A DNA stretch of 64,000 nt from Eretmocerus hayati (Eukaryota > Arthropoda > Insecta > Hymenoptera > Aphelinidae), in assembly GCA_029851415.1 (NCBI GenBank), contig CM056743.1, forward strand, positions 11,834,727 through 11,898,726, written 5' to 3'. The notes below the pieces were generated by a model. The model did not search any database. It had not been told where the DNA came from and worked only from the letters and a program-made list of their open reading frames with translations. The position numbers were made by a program, and so were the translations under genes. Shown here in pieces: positions 11,050 through 22,166 of this stretch. Position 1 is the stretch's first letter; every line of letters starts with the position of its first letter.

Positions 11050-14000
11050 TATTTTGAAATTATCGACTGTGGAAGATAACGATATAGGAAACTGATCCAG
11101 AAATCGCCGAAAACTCCATTGTTTCCTCGCTATTAGTATTTGAGAAGTCAGTAAACAGAGCTGTACATAAAGAAACCTTTCGAGTTCTCGTGGATGAGCT
11201 CGTACTGTTTTTCTTCCTTGAAGTTGATACCGTTGATTCTGAGTGTTGCGAATTCTACTTGGGTGCATTAAATCTCTCTCACTCTCAATTTTTTTCTGTC
11301 TGCCAACAGTGTTGATTTGATGTGTTGGACCCCATGAGGCTCTGCGACCTGATGGATACCCATTCTTATCTCTCTTCGATGGATGAGGGCTTTCACAAGT
11401 GCTGAAGAGAAATGAATCTTTAATCGTATCTAAATGACGGCTCTACTAGTATCAAGATACTAGATATAGTACAAACTCTGGTGCTTGCATTTTGATAATT
11501 TGAGAATCCAAAAGTAGTCATGTATAAGACATCGCCAATGTTAGGAGTTTGTTCGAATACCTGTGATTGTGTGATGAGAATTATTAGGAGAACCACGAAG
11601 TTGATGTATAGTATGAAATTCAAGGCCCAGTATTCAAAGGCCTCCACATTAGAGACTAATTCATGCCTCAAATGTTTTTGAGTCGAGTCTTGATTCATGT
11701 TTGACTTTTACATCGAGACTGTAATGGTAGAACAATTACTTTACACATTCAGAAAAATTAATTTTAGGGAAAAAATTTGCACAAGATGAGGAAATTTTTT
11801 CAGATCATCTCGTTGCAAATGAAAACTTTCCACATTGATCCAATCCTTTGAATGAAAATTGTCAACGCTTTAGTTCGTGTCGTACTGGTTGAAACATATT
11901 GATAAGTTTGAATTTCGAGTTTCATGTAGAATTTCGAACTATTATCATAGTAGTTTCTAACAGTTTATGTCGCAATGGGCGCTAGGCCACCTTTTTCTGA
12001 CATTTAGATATTGTTATGACCTTTGTTCCGGTACATCCGAATGACGTTCTGTTTCAATTCTTCTCATCGCTTTCTTCCCATAATCTAGATCAGAACAATT
12101 GTGCTACATTTCGAAAGACTCAGAAGTCGTCAAAGTTTAGCTTCTGTTTCAAGGATCTGCATTTATTTAGTATTTATTTATTCATTTATTCATTTAAAGT
12201 ATTGAAGAATTAAATATAAAAAAATTAGACTTCCAAATGTAGATGATGTTTGAAATCGATTACATAAGAGCACATTGATCACGCTTTGATGAGACGGTGT
12301 TAATCGATCATATCAACATTTTATTGATGCATTCGTATTGTATCAGTATGAATAACCAAGTTCATTTTTAATGCAATGTTCTATAGAAATTACGCGGATA
12401 AAACTTACCTTGGCCATAGACGCAAATGAAAAGGGCGACATTTTGCAAAATTTGTGGTTCTGAAAAGATTTTCTATTCTTAGTTAGGCGAAGATGGTTAT
12501 GTCTCAGTTATTCTGGTACAGCAACAATACTTGCATTTTGCTCGCCATACTTAACACGAGACATGGAAAATCATGTCCCCTTTGATATTCCAAGAGAATG
12601 AGTTCTCGTGTTTCTAATCGAAATGACTCATCAAGAGGATTTTTCATGAAGTTCGATTTTTCTAACCATCAAGAAATGGTCAGTGAAGCATAGGTAGATT
12701 GCTACGCGGAGTATACTGGAAGTTACTCGATACAGGTAATCAAATTACCTTGGATAAGAGTAAGTTTCTCGTCTACCGCACCTTTACTATAATTTTTTCA
12801 TTGTCGTTGTAATAAAATGCTGAATGATCAATAAAAATATTTTATGCAATTTTCCGATAATTGAGTGGTTACAAAATCGCATAAAATAGCATTCGTACCT
12901 CGATCATGAAGTTCCCTGCTTCCGAGCGATTATTTCGACCCTCGCCCGCAGATCGGGCCGGAAACCAATCGCTCAGAAGTAAGCTACAATGTTTTCTCAC
13001 GTACTTCAGGGAATTCCGAAGTTTTTCCAAGTACTAATACAAAATAGAACGAGTCAAACTGTATTTTGATACAGTATCGCAAAGGCGAACCATGCTTGTG
13101 AGGCACAGATCTCATTCTTCGACAATGGATCGACATTTCTCCAGGTCATTGCTCCAACATAATTCCAAATCTCTTCACTCATCTCAGCTTATTTTTAATG
13201 TGACAACGCGCACTTTGCCAAATAAAATGAAGAATATGAAGGCATATAAAGATTTGTTACAGTAATGCCCTCGAGAAATGTCAATACCTTTTTGAGTAAT
13301 GAGATCAATGTTTCACCAAAATGGAATGGCTCAGTGGCACTATTGTATGAGAATTCAAACGGACTCGTTTCATTTGATAGTACCTACTTGGAAGGAACTT
13401 CTAAATGCCCTAAGGTACGCCAAGGAAAGTCAAGATACGCCGGAGTTGGACGCTTAAACCTCAATTACACCAGAGTTGCGTTTTCAAAGAACGAGATGTT
13501 GATGGCTTATCTAAGTTCTATTAGACCAAATTTCAGCTTCGCGTAGCTGGTCTCTAAGTCGTTGTGATAGTCTTGAACAGTCTTGAAATTGAGCTGACAC
13601 GCGTGAAAGAATAATGCAACGGGTGAGATTTAGGAGCACGTTCAGATAGGGCCCAAAGGTACAAAGACATGAGAAAGAATGGGAAAATCTTGAATTTGAT
13701 ATTTGTAGGAGATGGCTCTGGCGATAATTTTGATTTTTGTTGGGGAAAGTTTCATTCGTATACTTGGAGTGAATGAAGGAAGATTCCAAGTAAAAGCACT
13801 CATGGTTCTAAGTCATCTCTAACCAACCGTGCTTCATAATTCTCGATTTGCGTTACATTCAAGAGCGAATGAATATTAAAAGGAGAAAAAAAGTAAACTA
13901 GAGTTTGATCATTTTATTTTTATTAATTTGTGAATTATCGGATAGTCAAATATGTACAGCATTTTCAAGTCGATGAACTGACGGCCCTACCGTAATGATC

Positions 14001-14820
14001 AATAATCAGAAACCACACGCGATCATGGTAAGTTAATTCGAAAAATTTTTTACAATTCATTACTTCACAATTTACATTTTATATGTTACTTCATCTGTTA
14101 TGCTATTGCATTTATTTGTTATACCTTTATTTTTTATACAATTGTAACAATTTATATACTACTCGAGACGGAGTAGGAGACCATCGCAATTGTACAGAAG
14201 AAGTATATATCCTCTATCAGCTCTTTTCAATCAATCAAAACATAAAAATGTCGGTAAAGCTGTCGCGTTCAGCTCTTTCTGAGCTTGGATTTGATCTCCA
14301 AATGATATCTGGAATATAGCACCTCTTCAAAATCCGAAGGGTTCCTCGTCTTAGAACAAAACATTACTCAATATTCTGAACACCGTGACAAAGACTTGAT
14401 CAGCTCAAGGGAAGTATTCCTCTAAACCGTTCACACATACTGCCCAATATAGTGAATACGTTTATTTTATCGTTTTTTACAATAATTAGTTATGACTGTT
14501 TGTGGACGCAGGAAAAATCTATAGACACTTGCATTAGTCCTAGTTCATACAAGAAACGATTTAGACTTGAGATAAAAGACAAATACCTGATTGCAACTGA
14601 GAAAAAGGATGTAAAACCAATCAATCTTCCAAATCATTTTTTATACTATTTTCATTCGAGTGATATGATCTGAGTATCACGAATGCTCTATCGATTCTGC
14701 CATCTTTCATACCATTTTCATTCGAGTAATACAGTCTGAGTATCAGAAGTACTCTATCCAATGCTCAGAGCTTGCGGCAAGAAAGGAGTTGAGTGCATGT
14801 TGTCACTCTCAGTTCAACAT
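11050..14820. other. 3.8 kb between elements, no assignable gene
   Basis: Only weak open frames are present (for example a 93-codon frame at 13265-13546, + strand) without recognised motifs. A small hairpin lies near 12930-13010 (GAGCGATT against AATCGCTC). AT-rich simple sequence occurs near 12165-12195. A downstream exon of the kinase gene could be hidden here. Confidence 0.35.
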
Positions 14821-14821
14821 A

Positions 14822-15111
14822 CACTACCGGTTAAAACTTTGTGAACAGCCGAAGACGAAAAGGGAAATTTAGAGAATTCGGTATCTGCGACCTCGTTGGT
14901 CCAGAACGACTTGAGCTTATCTCATTTTGTACATTTTTTCAAGCACTTTGAAGACTAAGGAAAAACCCTCAAATAGCTTTCAAAATGCTTCGAAAAAGCT
15001 ACGAATCGAGCTAAGCTTAAAGCGTTTTGGACCAACGAGGTTGCAGAAATCGAATTTTCAAATTTAGACTTTTCAATTTTAGGCGGGTAGAATCTTTTGA
15101 CCGGTAATGTG
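14822..15111. mobile_element. Tc1/mariner-like MITE, copy 2 (about 290 bp)
   Basis: The left tip CACTACCGGTTAAAAC follows a TA; the right end reads CTTTTGACCGGTAATGTG. Subterminal blocks mirror each other well: ACCTCGTTGGTCCAGAACG (near 14890) and CGTTTTGGACCAACGAGGT (near 15024). No protein is encoded. It lies just 3' of the integrase gene of X. Confidence 0.65.
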
Positions 15112-15308
15112 TCTGCATATCAGACAACGCGGATATAGACCGTACATTCTGCACCCTTTATACAAATTTTGAATTCGTTGTTTTTTGTGCATGACTTACA
15201 CGTAGATTGTTGCGAAATACTGACTATTCTCGAGCAATGCAATGCTGCCTCTCATGGTTGTAGACCGAAAAAATCAGTCATTGCTCTGAACGTTGTTTTG
15301 GCGGAGAA

Positions 15309-18300
15309 TCACAGAGAGTCACCATTGACGCCATCCTCGGAGTCACCCGCAGAGTTAGTATTCGAGTCGTCATCGAGATCTTCCAAAGAATCGACCATTT
15401 CAATGACGGTTCTGAATAAGGTATAAGCTTCATCAATGGATGTAGGAACTGTAGAATTCGGCAGAAGTAGTTTGATGAAGGTCTCGATGTCCTCGTCGTA
15501 GAGTCTAGGCTCAATTGTTTGTGAGGCAATGAGCGCATCGATACCCGGAAGATGAACATCTTTTCCACAGTTTCTTGCTCCGTATTTCTCGGGGCAATGG
15601 TATATAATATCGGGTATACCACATGGAACTTTAAGGTCGTGTTGCTGGCGGATTCTGTGACTGTTCCATTCTGAAGTTGATCGGTCGATATCAGACCTCA
15701 GCAAGGGCCCGAAACAATATCTCAGCACTTCTATGTGAAGTGGGTTCAATCGATCCAACTCTCTTCTGGCCTCCATATTCTTGAATAAAGTGATGTAAAA
15801 TCCAGCAGTGTGGTTGATAAGCTGCCTCCAATACTTTTCAATTCTTTCATTAGCTGTGCTTGGGCCTCTTATGAAGCTGCGCGTGTTGGCATTTTCGTCA
15901 TCGTGTTCAGAGCGTAAAGCGATCTGAAGCAACTCAATTTTGACGTTCTCAGTACCATCGTCACACCGTACCATACACGGTACACAGCCCTCTTCCTTGA
16001 CAGCGTTCAAATAATGCCAAGCAATAACTTCAGGTTTATTGTTTGTTGTACCGACTGCCACCCATATAACTTTCCTGGAGAATCCATCGACGCAACCCGT
16101 TATGGCAAATCCAAAATACTTGAGCTTATCGAATCCATCGATGTGCCATAGAAAATTTGGACCCGGTACCCAGTATATCCTCCTTTTCAGTTTGTATCTT
16201 GATCTCTCTTCTATACCTTCAGGGTCGATTATTCTCATTAACTCCAAGACGGTCTTTTGCTTAACATCCAAATGATACTTATCCCTGAGTCGCTGCCACA
16301 TGAGTTTGTGCCCAAGACTAATTCCGGAACCCATCATCTCCATAAGTATGGCTTCAATAATCTTGTCGAGATCTGATTCAATAATGTTTTTTCTCTTGAG
16401 ATTCGTATATCTATAAATTTTCTGTAACGATCTCACAGATACTTTGATATTGTACTTTTGAAGCAACAATTGTGAGATCTCTTTATAGGTATACCTGCCA
16501 TGAAATAAGTCTCTTATAAGCTCCGTCACATCGATTTCATCACCTGTTGAGGCAAAAAAATTGATTAAGTACTCAAATGCCTAAACCACAAAACTTACTG
16601 ATCTTCGATCAAGATTTCGTAAGGGGATTGCGATCGTTTGAGAAATATTTTTTGTTTTTCTTTTCATTATTCAAATTTTAGCGAGCGGAGCTTGGACCAA
16701 ATTTTTTGCGATCAAAGAGCACGTGGGAGCCCAACGTTATCTCGATAAAAAATTTGAGAAGAGGGTACAAAGAATTCTAGATATAATTTGGGTAAATATA
16801 CATTTCGATTGTGTATGTACAGCTATGACAAATCAGTGCGTGGGGAATATCCAAGACGAGTTCCGGTGGGAAGCTCGGGGCGAAACAGCAACATTCAATC
16901 TCGTAGAATATACATCCTTTCTTCACGAAAATCGATCAATTATGCTAGGCTTACACTTTAACGACTTATGAAAATTGTCTGAACTCAATATGGAAGGACA
17001 TTTTTGTCTAAGACCAAAACCAATATTGCTGTAATTTCACTCGCTATAAGTCAAATCTCACTCTAGTATAGGTAATTATGCGTTCCCTCCTAACTCAAGT
17101 CGAAAGACTCGAATAGACTATCGGGGCTAGATTTTCACTTACGAATCACGGTTCACGCTGAAACTCTGGAAACGGTTATCTTCTGACAGCAAGAGACGAT
17201 GAAATTATAGACCCTATTGCTTTACTCTATCCTTAGAGATTAATTACTTTATACTGGGAAGTCATTTTCTCTTCAAGGGATTTACATGAAAACCTAATAG
17301 ACTTACTTTCCACCATGATTCTCAAGAACGCTTTTGATGTTACCATTTGATCATGACTAAATCTGCACCATTTGGAATGAGAATACGCAACTTAACGACT
17401 AGGAATGTGCATGTTCTGGGGTGTTTACACTTTAGGTGCACAATTGAGTGAAGGGCCGCGCCGTGCAAGCAAAATTTTTTTCCCATTTTCCTCAAAAAAC
17501 CCTCGATTTAGGGTAAACAAATAGAAGACGCACACGTGTTATCATCGAACTTGAATGTCTCAACTCGTCTTTTAGCTCAAATCGTGAAGGAATTCGTGAA
17601 TACTTGGAACAAAAATGTATGTATATGATAGATTCGGATGTACCAGACGCTTAGTGTTCCTCGCTTCCCTGCAATAATCTAATAATTTGGGTTAAACATT
17701 GAGTTGTCATGAATGAGTCGGACAATAACAGTAACTAGATAACTCATCTCTTTGTACCGTTAGATTTTCCACACAAGTAGTAAATGGAACTTTACGGATG
17801 TGCTGCACGGCTACCGCATGCCTTTAATAATTCTTGAGACGATCCCAGCTTCCCCGTATTTTTGAGATATTGATATGATAAAGGTTCGAAATGTTGATTT
17901 TGTCCCCTGTAGGCAACCGAACTTCGACTCTTAGATTCACTGCCACGCATATGGGCGGATCCACGAAAATGTCCGTTCATTTCTTCTATTCCTTTGTGAA
18001 AAATTCCGAAGAAACTGGTTTAGATCCAAAAGTTGCTTCAAGGTATGCAATATTTCTGTCAGAATCTTAGCAAACGCATAGAAAAACTAGGCAAAGTAAA
18101 GTAACCTTTTCTCGCGGACGTTTTCGTGGATTTGCCCCTATGTTCAGTGAAAAATCTGTATATGATAGCTATGCACTTTGGATTTTGTCACTTCAAATGA
18201 CATAATCCACAGTGCGCATAGTCCACCATATGCGGAGTGAAATTAATTACTAAGCTCGCGCATGACCATCCGATATTTTGAAGATAGATTTGCACTCAAA

Positions 18301-19485
18301 CTGCTTACTCAACACTAATCAGCTCGACAAAATCCCCAGTCGACTACGAGGCCTTTTAAATTAATAGGGTTGTCTCCCAAAAATCCAAATACACCTATGC
18401 ATGGATTATAATCTATGATTCGCAGCCAAGCGCACCTAGACGTGTTTTCAGATTGGCGTACAAAAATTTTGGTCCATTCGGTCCCCACATAGAGCTCTTC
18501 CCTAGCACGTTAAATCGCGTCGTACATTCACTTGAAGTATTTGGTCGCATTAGACCAAATTTATGTGGAAAAGAGTTCTAACATTAGTAGCCGAGCTGTG
18601 CGAATATTTTTGAAGCAATATGTGAATCTTTTCCCTCTCTGCGACTCCTTCAATTTGACATATCTTTGGCTGGCTTCAGTTGTGAGACATGTATTTGGAC
18701 CCAAACAAGTGGAATTCAATCGCAATCAGCCACCGAAACTCGTCTGGAGCTGCAAAACTTTTTTACCCGAATCACCATAGACAAGAGCAAAGAAAGTATT
18801 TCGTTATAACATCTCATATTTGTTAATATCCTACAACTCTGAGCACAGATGTACAAAGGTATGACTTGACTTGTTCTGTTTGACATATGGCTGGGGACCG
18901 TAAAAGTTGACTTGAATTTTCCATCTCCTCATTTTACTGCTAGTGAAAATCAATACTCTCAGTAATTCACAAACAATGGTTAACGAGCAATGGGATAGTA
19001 TTGATGGCTGCAAAGGGTCACATGATTGCCTTTGCTTTTGATAAGTTAAGAGTATGAAACCTAAGTCTTGTTAAGATAACGGAATTCAAGCAGTCTCCAT
19101 TGTAAGAGCTTAATATTTAGGAAAGCGAGCAGAGGCGAAATTGGAATGGAGCTCGATTGCAAGTCATGCAAGTCAAGTAGTCCTGGGGACGCAAAAAGTA
19201 GGAAAGCATCTTTTCTCTATCATTGAACGAATGACTTTTGTACAGATTAATGTTACCTGCTGTGTCTCCATGAATGACTTGGAATGCCTGAATGTTTGGA
19301 GGTAGCATAAATTTTCTGTCAACTGATTGAATAGTCTGTGTCTGTCCATTTTCGAAGTATTCTAGTTCTTTCACAGAAGGGAAATATTGGTTCAACGTCT
19401 CCAGACTAATAGTATGCTCTTCTAGCTCAAAAGATATAGTAGGATGACTGTGACTTGTAAAGTCAATCAGATGAACTGCATTCAT
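15309..19485 (-). CDS. TDP43_N-like module plus rve-type integrase/transposase of X
   Basis: Coding exons are 19485-19257 (76 codons plus one base) and 16543-15309. The donor GCAG|GTAACA and acceptor TCAACAG|GTGATG leave matching phases, giving one open protein of about 487 residues. The first exon resembles the TDP-43 N-terminal fold (ISLETLNQYFPSVKEL...KFMLPPNIQAFQV) and parallels the kinase first exon, including intron phase and position. The second exon has a helix-turn-helix-like start (YTYKEISQLLLQKY), then an integrase core with candidate acidic residues in WHIDGFDKLK (about D212), RCDDGTEN (about D271) and NERIEKYW (about E312), and an acidic tail. This family occurs as transposases in animals; as part of X it is the obvious candidate for moving the element. 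No stop or frameshift is present. The 2.7-kb intron holds nothing I recognise. Confidence 0.8.
16549..19250. other. Long intron of the integrase gene
   Basis: 2.7 kb between the two coding exons. Short open frames on both strands have no recognised motifs. The intron is AT-rich and shows no obvious nested element. Confidence 0.5.
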
Positions 19486-19489
19486 TTTG

Positions 19490-20530
19490 AGTATGATCTA
19501 GGCCCTATCGATAAAAGACACTTTAGGATTTTGGAGGGGATATTCAACATCATCAAAGTGAATACTGCACAATTACCTTCCCCTCGACTCGACTGAGGTA
19601 GCTTCTCTAGAGGATGAAAATCACAATCAACACTATCAATTCATCTATCACAGCAGGTTTGTGACTCATAATAGCATCATTTCAAGATATTGAGTGAGAG
19701 CTTCATGAATTGCGAACCGAGTTGAGTATTTGTATTGTGGATGAGGCTGGGATGCTGCTCATCTTTCAAGCTTGTCAGCATAGCTGTCGTTCAAGGTTTG
19801 CAAGCCTCCAAACCAGCCTTGTTCGATACTTGGCCCAAATTATGTCACAAGAGAAAGGAGTCTAGAGGCAACATGCTATCACACCTGGCTTCTGGAAATA
19901 CAATAATGGAGTATTTCATCTTTGCTTATGTACAATATTTTGAACATGCGGGAGAAGCAACTCGACTCACCTCATATAGCTCTGGCCTGATGCACTGGTA
20001 TTGTAATGCACATTTGGCGTACTATCACATCAAGCCAACCATTTGAATATTTACACTGCACAAAAGTTCAAGGTGAGTTTTTGGACAGACTTGAAACATC
20101 CTGTGGTATGGAGGTTTCATCGAGTACTACTATAATGCACAATCAATCTCTTCAAAATAGCGATTCCTCAGTCAATGGAACTGAAATTAAATTGAGTTCT
20201 AAATAATTGTCACGTGCCTAAGAGAAGCTGCGATTTCGAGTCATGTAAATGTCTGTAAAATGCGGAAAAATCGTAGAGTGCTCAAAGCAAATAGAGTGGA
20301 GGGTGTCCTAACCTCAATCTCTGACGTCGTGCACTCGGCTTATAGGTAACGAACGATGGCATCTTGGGCGATCTGGCACTAGATACATCTTTACCAACGT
20401 AGTCGCGCACCCACGCCGAGAACATGACTAGCCACCCGGGTTTCAAACAAACACAAGCTCGCTGTCGACGTCTCATGGCTATACAAGCCATGGAAAAGTG
20501 GGGTCATTACGCCAGCGGGTACATCACTGG
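19490..20530. other. Upstream region of the integrase gene up to the right repeat of X
   Basis: No gene is recognised. A short frame at 19735-20046 (+ strand) has no known motif. The region presumably holds the promoter and any 5' exon of the integrase gene, which reads away from the right repeat. Confidence 0.35.
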
Positions 20531-20536
20531 GGGTAC

Positions 20537-20991
20537 ACTACACCTTGGGCGATCACGTCGACTTGGAAACTGAACTTGGTGATGCATCCGGTCCGCGACC
20601 TTGACCCAGGTTCCTGGGCAGCGAAAGCTGTCAAAAGCCGACTGCGTGTGTACAGCTGCAGCTGACCAGTAGCTGTGCTGTGCAAGCAGACGACGTTGTT
20701 GTCTCAAAGCCAACGACTTGTCTGCAGATCAGGGCTGCTGCAGATGCACTCTGCACATGCAGTAATTCTGAGGTGGATTTCAGAGGAGATCACTCTTGTA
20801 GTCATACCCTGGAGTGTAGCTGAACCGACGGAGACCAGGGCGGGTTGTGGGAGCCGCTCCGTAGCTTATTTATGTATAGATTCAAAAACCCGCATGCCGC
20901 AGCGCTGTGCGAATCGACGCCGCATGCCGCAGCGCTGTGCGAGTGCGAAATGCGGGTTGCGGGATCGGCGGGGCGGTTACACGTTTCCGTA
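20537..20991 (-). repeat. Right terminal inverted repeat of X
   Basis: This is the inverted match of 3011-3481. The two tips are identical for more than 60 bases, and a C/G difference in the second GCATGCGG unit is among the first substitutions. The last base (20991) is directly followed by GAAAAC. Confidence 0.9.
20865..20878 (-). promoter_or_regulatory. TATA-like box inside the right repeat of X
   Basis: Reading the - strand gives TATACATAAATAAG, the same as in the left repeat and also pointing into X. It sits about 1.4 kb upstream of the integrase start codon. Confidence 0.38.
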
Positions 20992-20997
20992 GAAAAC
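20992..20997. repeat. Right copy of the 6-bp target-site duplication of X (GAAAAC)
   Basis: Identical to 3005-3010. It is followed by ACATCGCACATCGC, the continuation of the terminal repeat of H. Confidence 0.88.
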
Positions 20998-21112
20998 ACA
21001 TCGCACATCGCACATCGCGCATCGCGCATCGCAACTCGCACATCGCACATCGCAACTCGCAACTCGCAAATCTCACATCACGCAGCTGTCCGCGCGGACT
21101 GAGAAATTAATC
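20998..21112 (+). repeat. Inner part of the left terminal repeat of H, with 7-bp tandem array
   Basis: This stretch continues the repeat broken by X. It consists mainly of tandem 7-base units of the type ACATCGC / AACTCGC / GCATCGC. It then runs into CAGCTGTCCGCGCGGACTG, a strong palindrome, and ends near TGAGAAATTAATC. With 2935-3010 it totals 191 bases against 156 in the right repeat. The 35-base difference equals five 7-base units. Confidence 0.85.
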
Positions 21113-21148
21113 TATTTTCCCACTTAATTCAAAAATCACAATTGGATT

Positions 21149-21264
21149 GGTGAAGGTCATCATTTAGAAACTTGAATGGAAGAAATTGACCCCTTTTTGA
21201 TATCAATTTGTTTCTATTTTGATATCAAAATCTTCTATTCAAGTTTCTAAATTATGATCTTCAC
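21149..21264. repeat. Short inverted repeat / hairpin
   Basis: Arms of 34 bases (21149-21182 and 21231-21264) mirror each other with about three mismatches around TTCAAGTTTCTAAA. The loop contains TTGATATCAA twice. It may be a small MITE or a structural part of the H end. Confidence 0.55.
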
Positions 21265-22025
21265 GCCACGAACCAAAATGTGAAATAAAAGTTGACCATA
21301 TATATGACGGTATATTGATGTCGGTGAACAAGAAACCCGCGTCTTTCGCATCTCATCAAGCAAATTTTCCACGCACACGAAGCAATCTGTCGACGCGAAA
21401 AAGCCACCCGTGCTCATCATTCCCCGCTAGTTTCGACAGCGTGATCAGACGTCTTTTAATCTTGGCGACTGTTAATACTGGCGGGGGATGCATGCGATGG
21501 GTGCAGTCTCGTCGCGGCGACTCACTGCCTTTTGTCCAATTTGGAGAAAATACGATAGGTACAGGCAGATTACGCGGGACTCGTGTTTTCCCTGATTTTA
21601 CCCGTCGTCTGTTCGACAGCGTGATTGGTCATCAATAAATCACAGCGATTATAAAAAGACGGGGAAAACAGGAATCCCGCGCCATACGTCGGTACCTAGC
21701 CTATTCATCTCGGACTCAGACAAAGGGCAGTCCGTCTCCGCGACGAGTTTACCCAAGTTTACCAGATATTTTCGTGGATCACCAGTAGATTGAATACAAT
21801 AATTGGACCATATACAGCTACGAGGCTTGTCGCGACCACGGTCAAAAAGGCTAGCCCTGCGCAACTAGTGCAAATTTTCCCAAGACCCAGACAGTAGTTT
21901 GTCTGGAGACAGATCACCGTCTGTCTGAGGTCCGGGAAACCGGCGGACATCTGCTGATACTTACCATTTGCAATTAAAGATATGGATAGGCAGGGGTAGG
22001 GGGTAAAGGGCCCGCTCCTAAATTT

Positions 22026-22035
22026 TGTATAAATC
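22026..22035 (+). promoter_or_regulatory. TATA-like box upstream of the MADF gene
   Basis: TGTATAAATC lies about 140 bases before the ATG at 22167 and is followed about 25-30 bases later by a plausible start region. It is a candidate core promoter for the MADF gene of H. Confidence 0.4.
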
Positions 22036-22166
22036 GAGCGCAAAACTGACTTGCAAACCAGTTTTGTGCTTGACACCACCTACGTCACATCGCGAGTTTT
22101 TGCCGTGTGCCTTTGCTTACATCGCTTGTGTATTTTGTTCTTCGCGAGCGTTACGTGTTTAGTGTT

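Larger units (their letters stand above)
3011..20991. mobile_element. Giant (about 18 kb) integrase-family transposon X carrying a kinase gene
   Basis: X has perfect inverted termini (TACGGAAACGTGTAACCGCC at both ends), inverted repeats of about 455-471 bp and a 6-bp duplication GAAAAC. It lies inside the left terminal repeat of H; deleting X and one hexamer recreates the sequence seen in the intact right end of H. X encodes a TDP43_N-like/integrase protein (- strand) and a TDP43_N-like/kinase protein (+ strand), convergently arranged and both open. Later insertions in X include a foldback element near 3.5 kb and Tc1-like MITEs at 10.1 and 14.8 kb. A TSD of 6 bp with an rve-type transposase suggests the Repbase IS3EU group, but that assignment is from memory. 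A Polinton is less likely because I see no polymerase B, protease, capsid or packaging ATPase. Confidence 0.82.

Noticed and set aside
13265..13546. 93-codon open frame on the + strand in X
   Set aside because: No motif, no convincing splice signals and composition not clearly protein-like; I could not support a gene.
3011..20991. Polinton/Maverick identity for X, because of its size and integrase
   Set aside because: No protein-primed polymerase, protease, capsid or packaging ATPase was seen between the repeats.
20998..21070. Direct repeats near 21.0 kb as a CRISPR-like array
   Set aside because: The units are 7 bases long with no spacers and lie in a transposon terminal repeat of a eukaryote.
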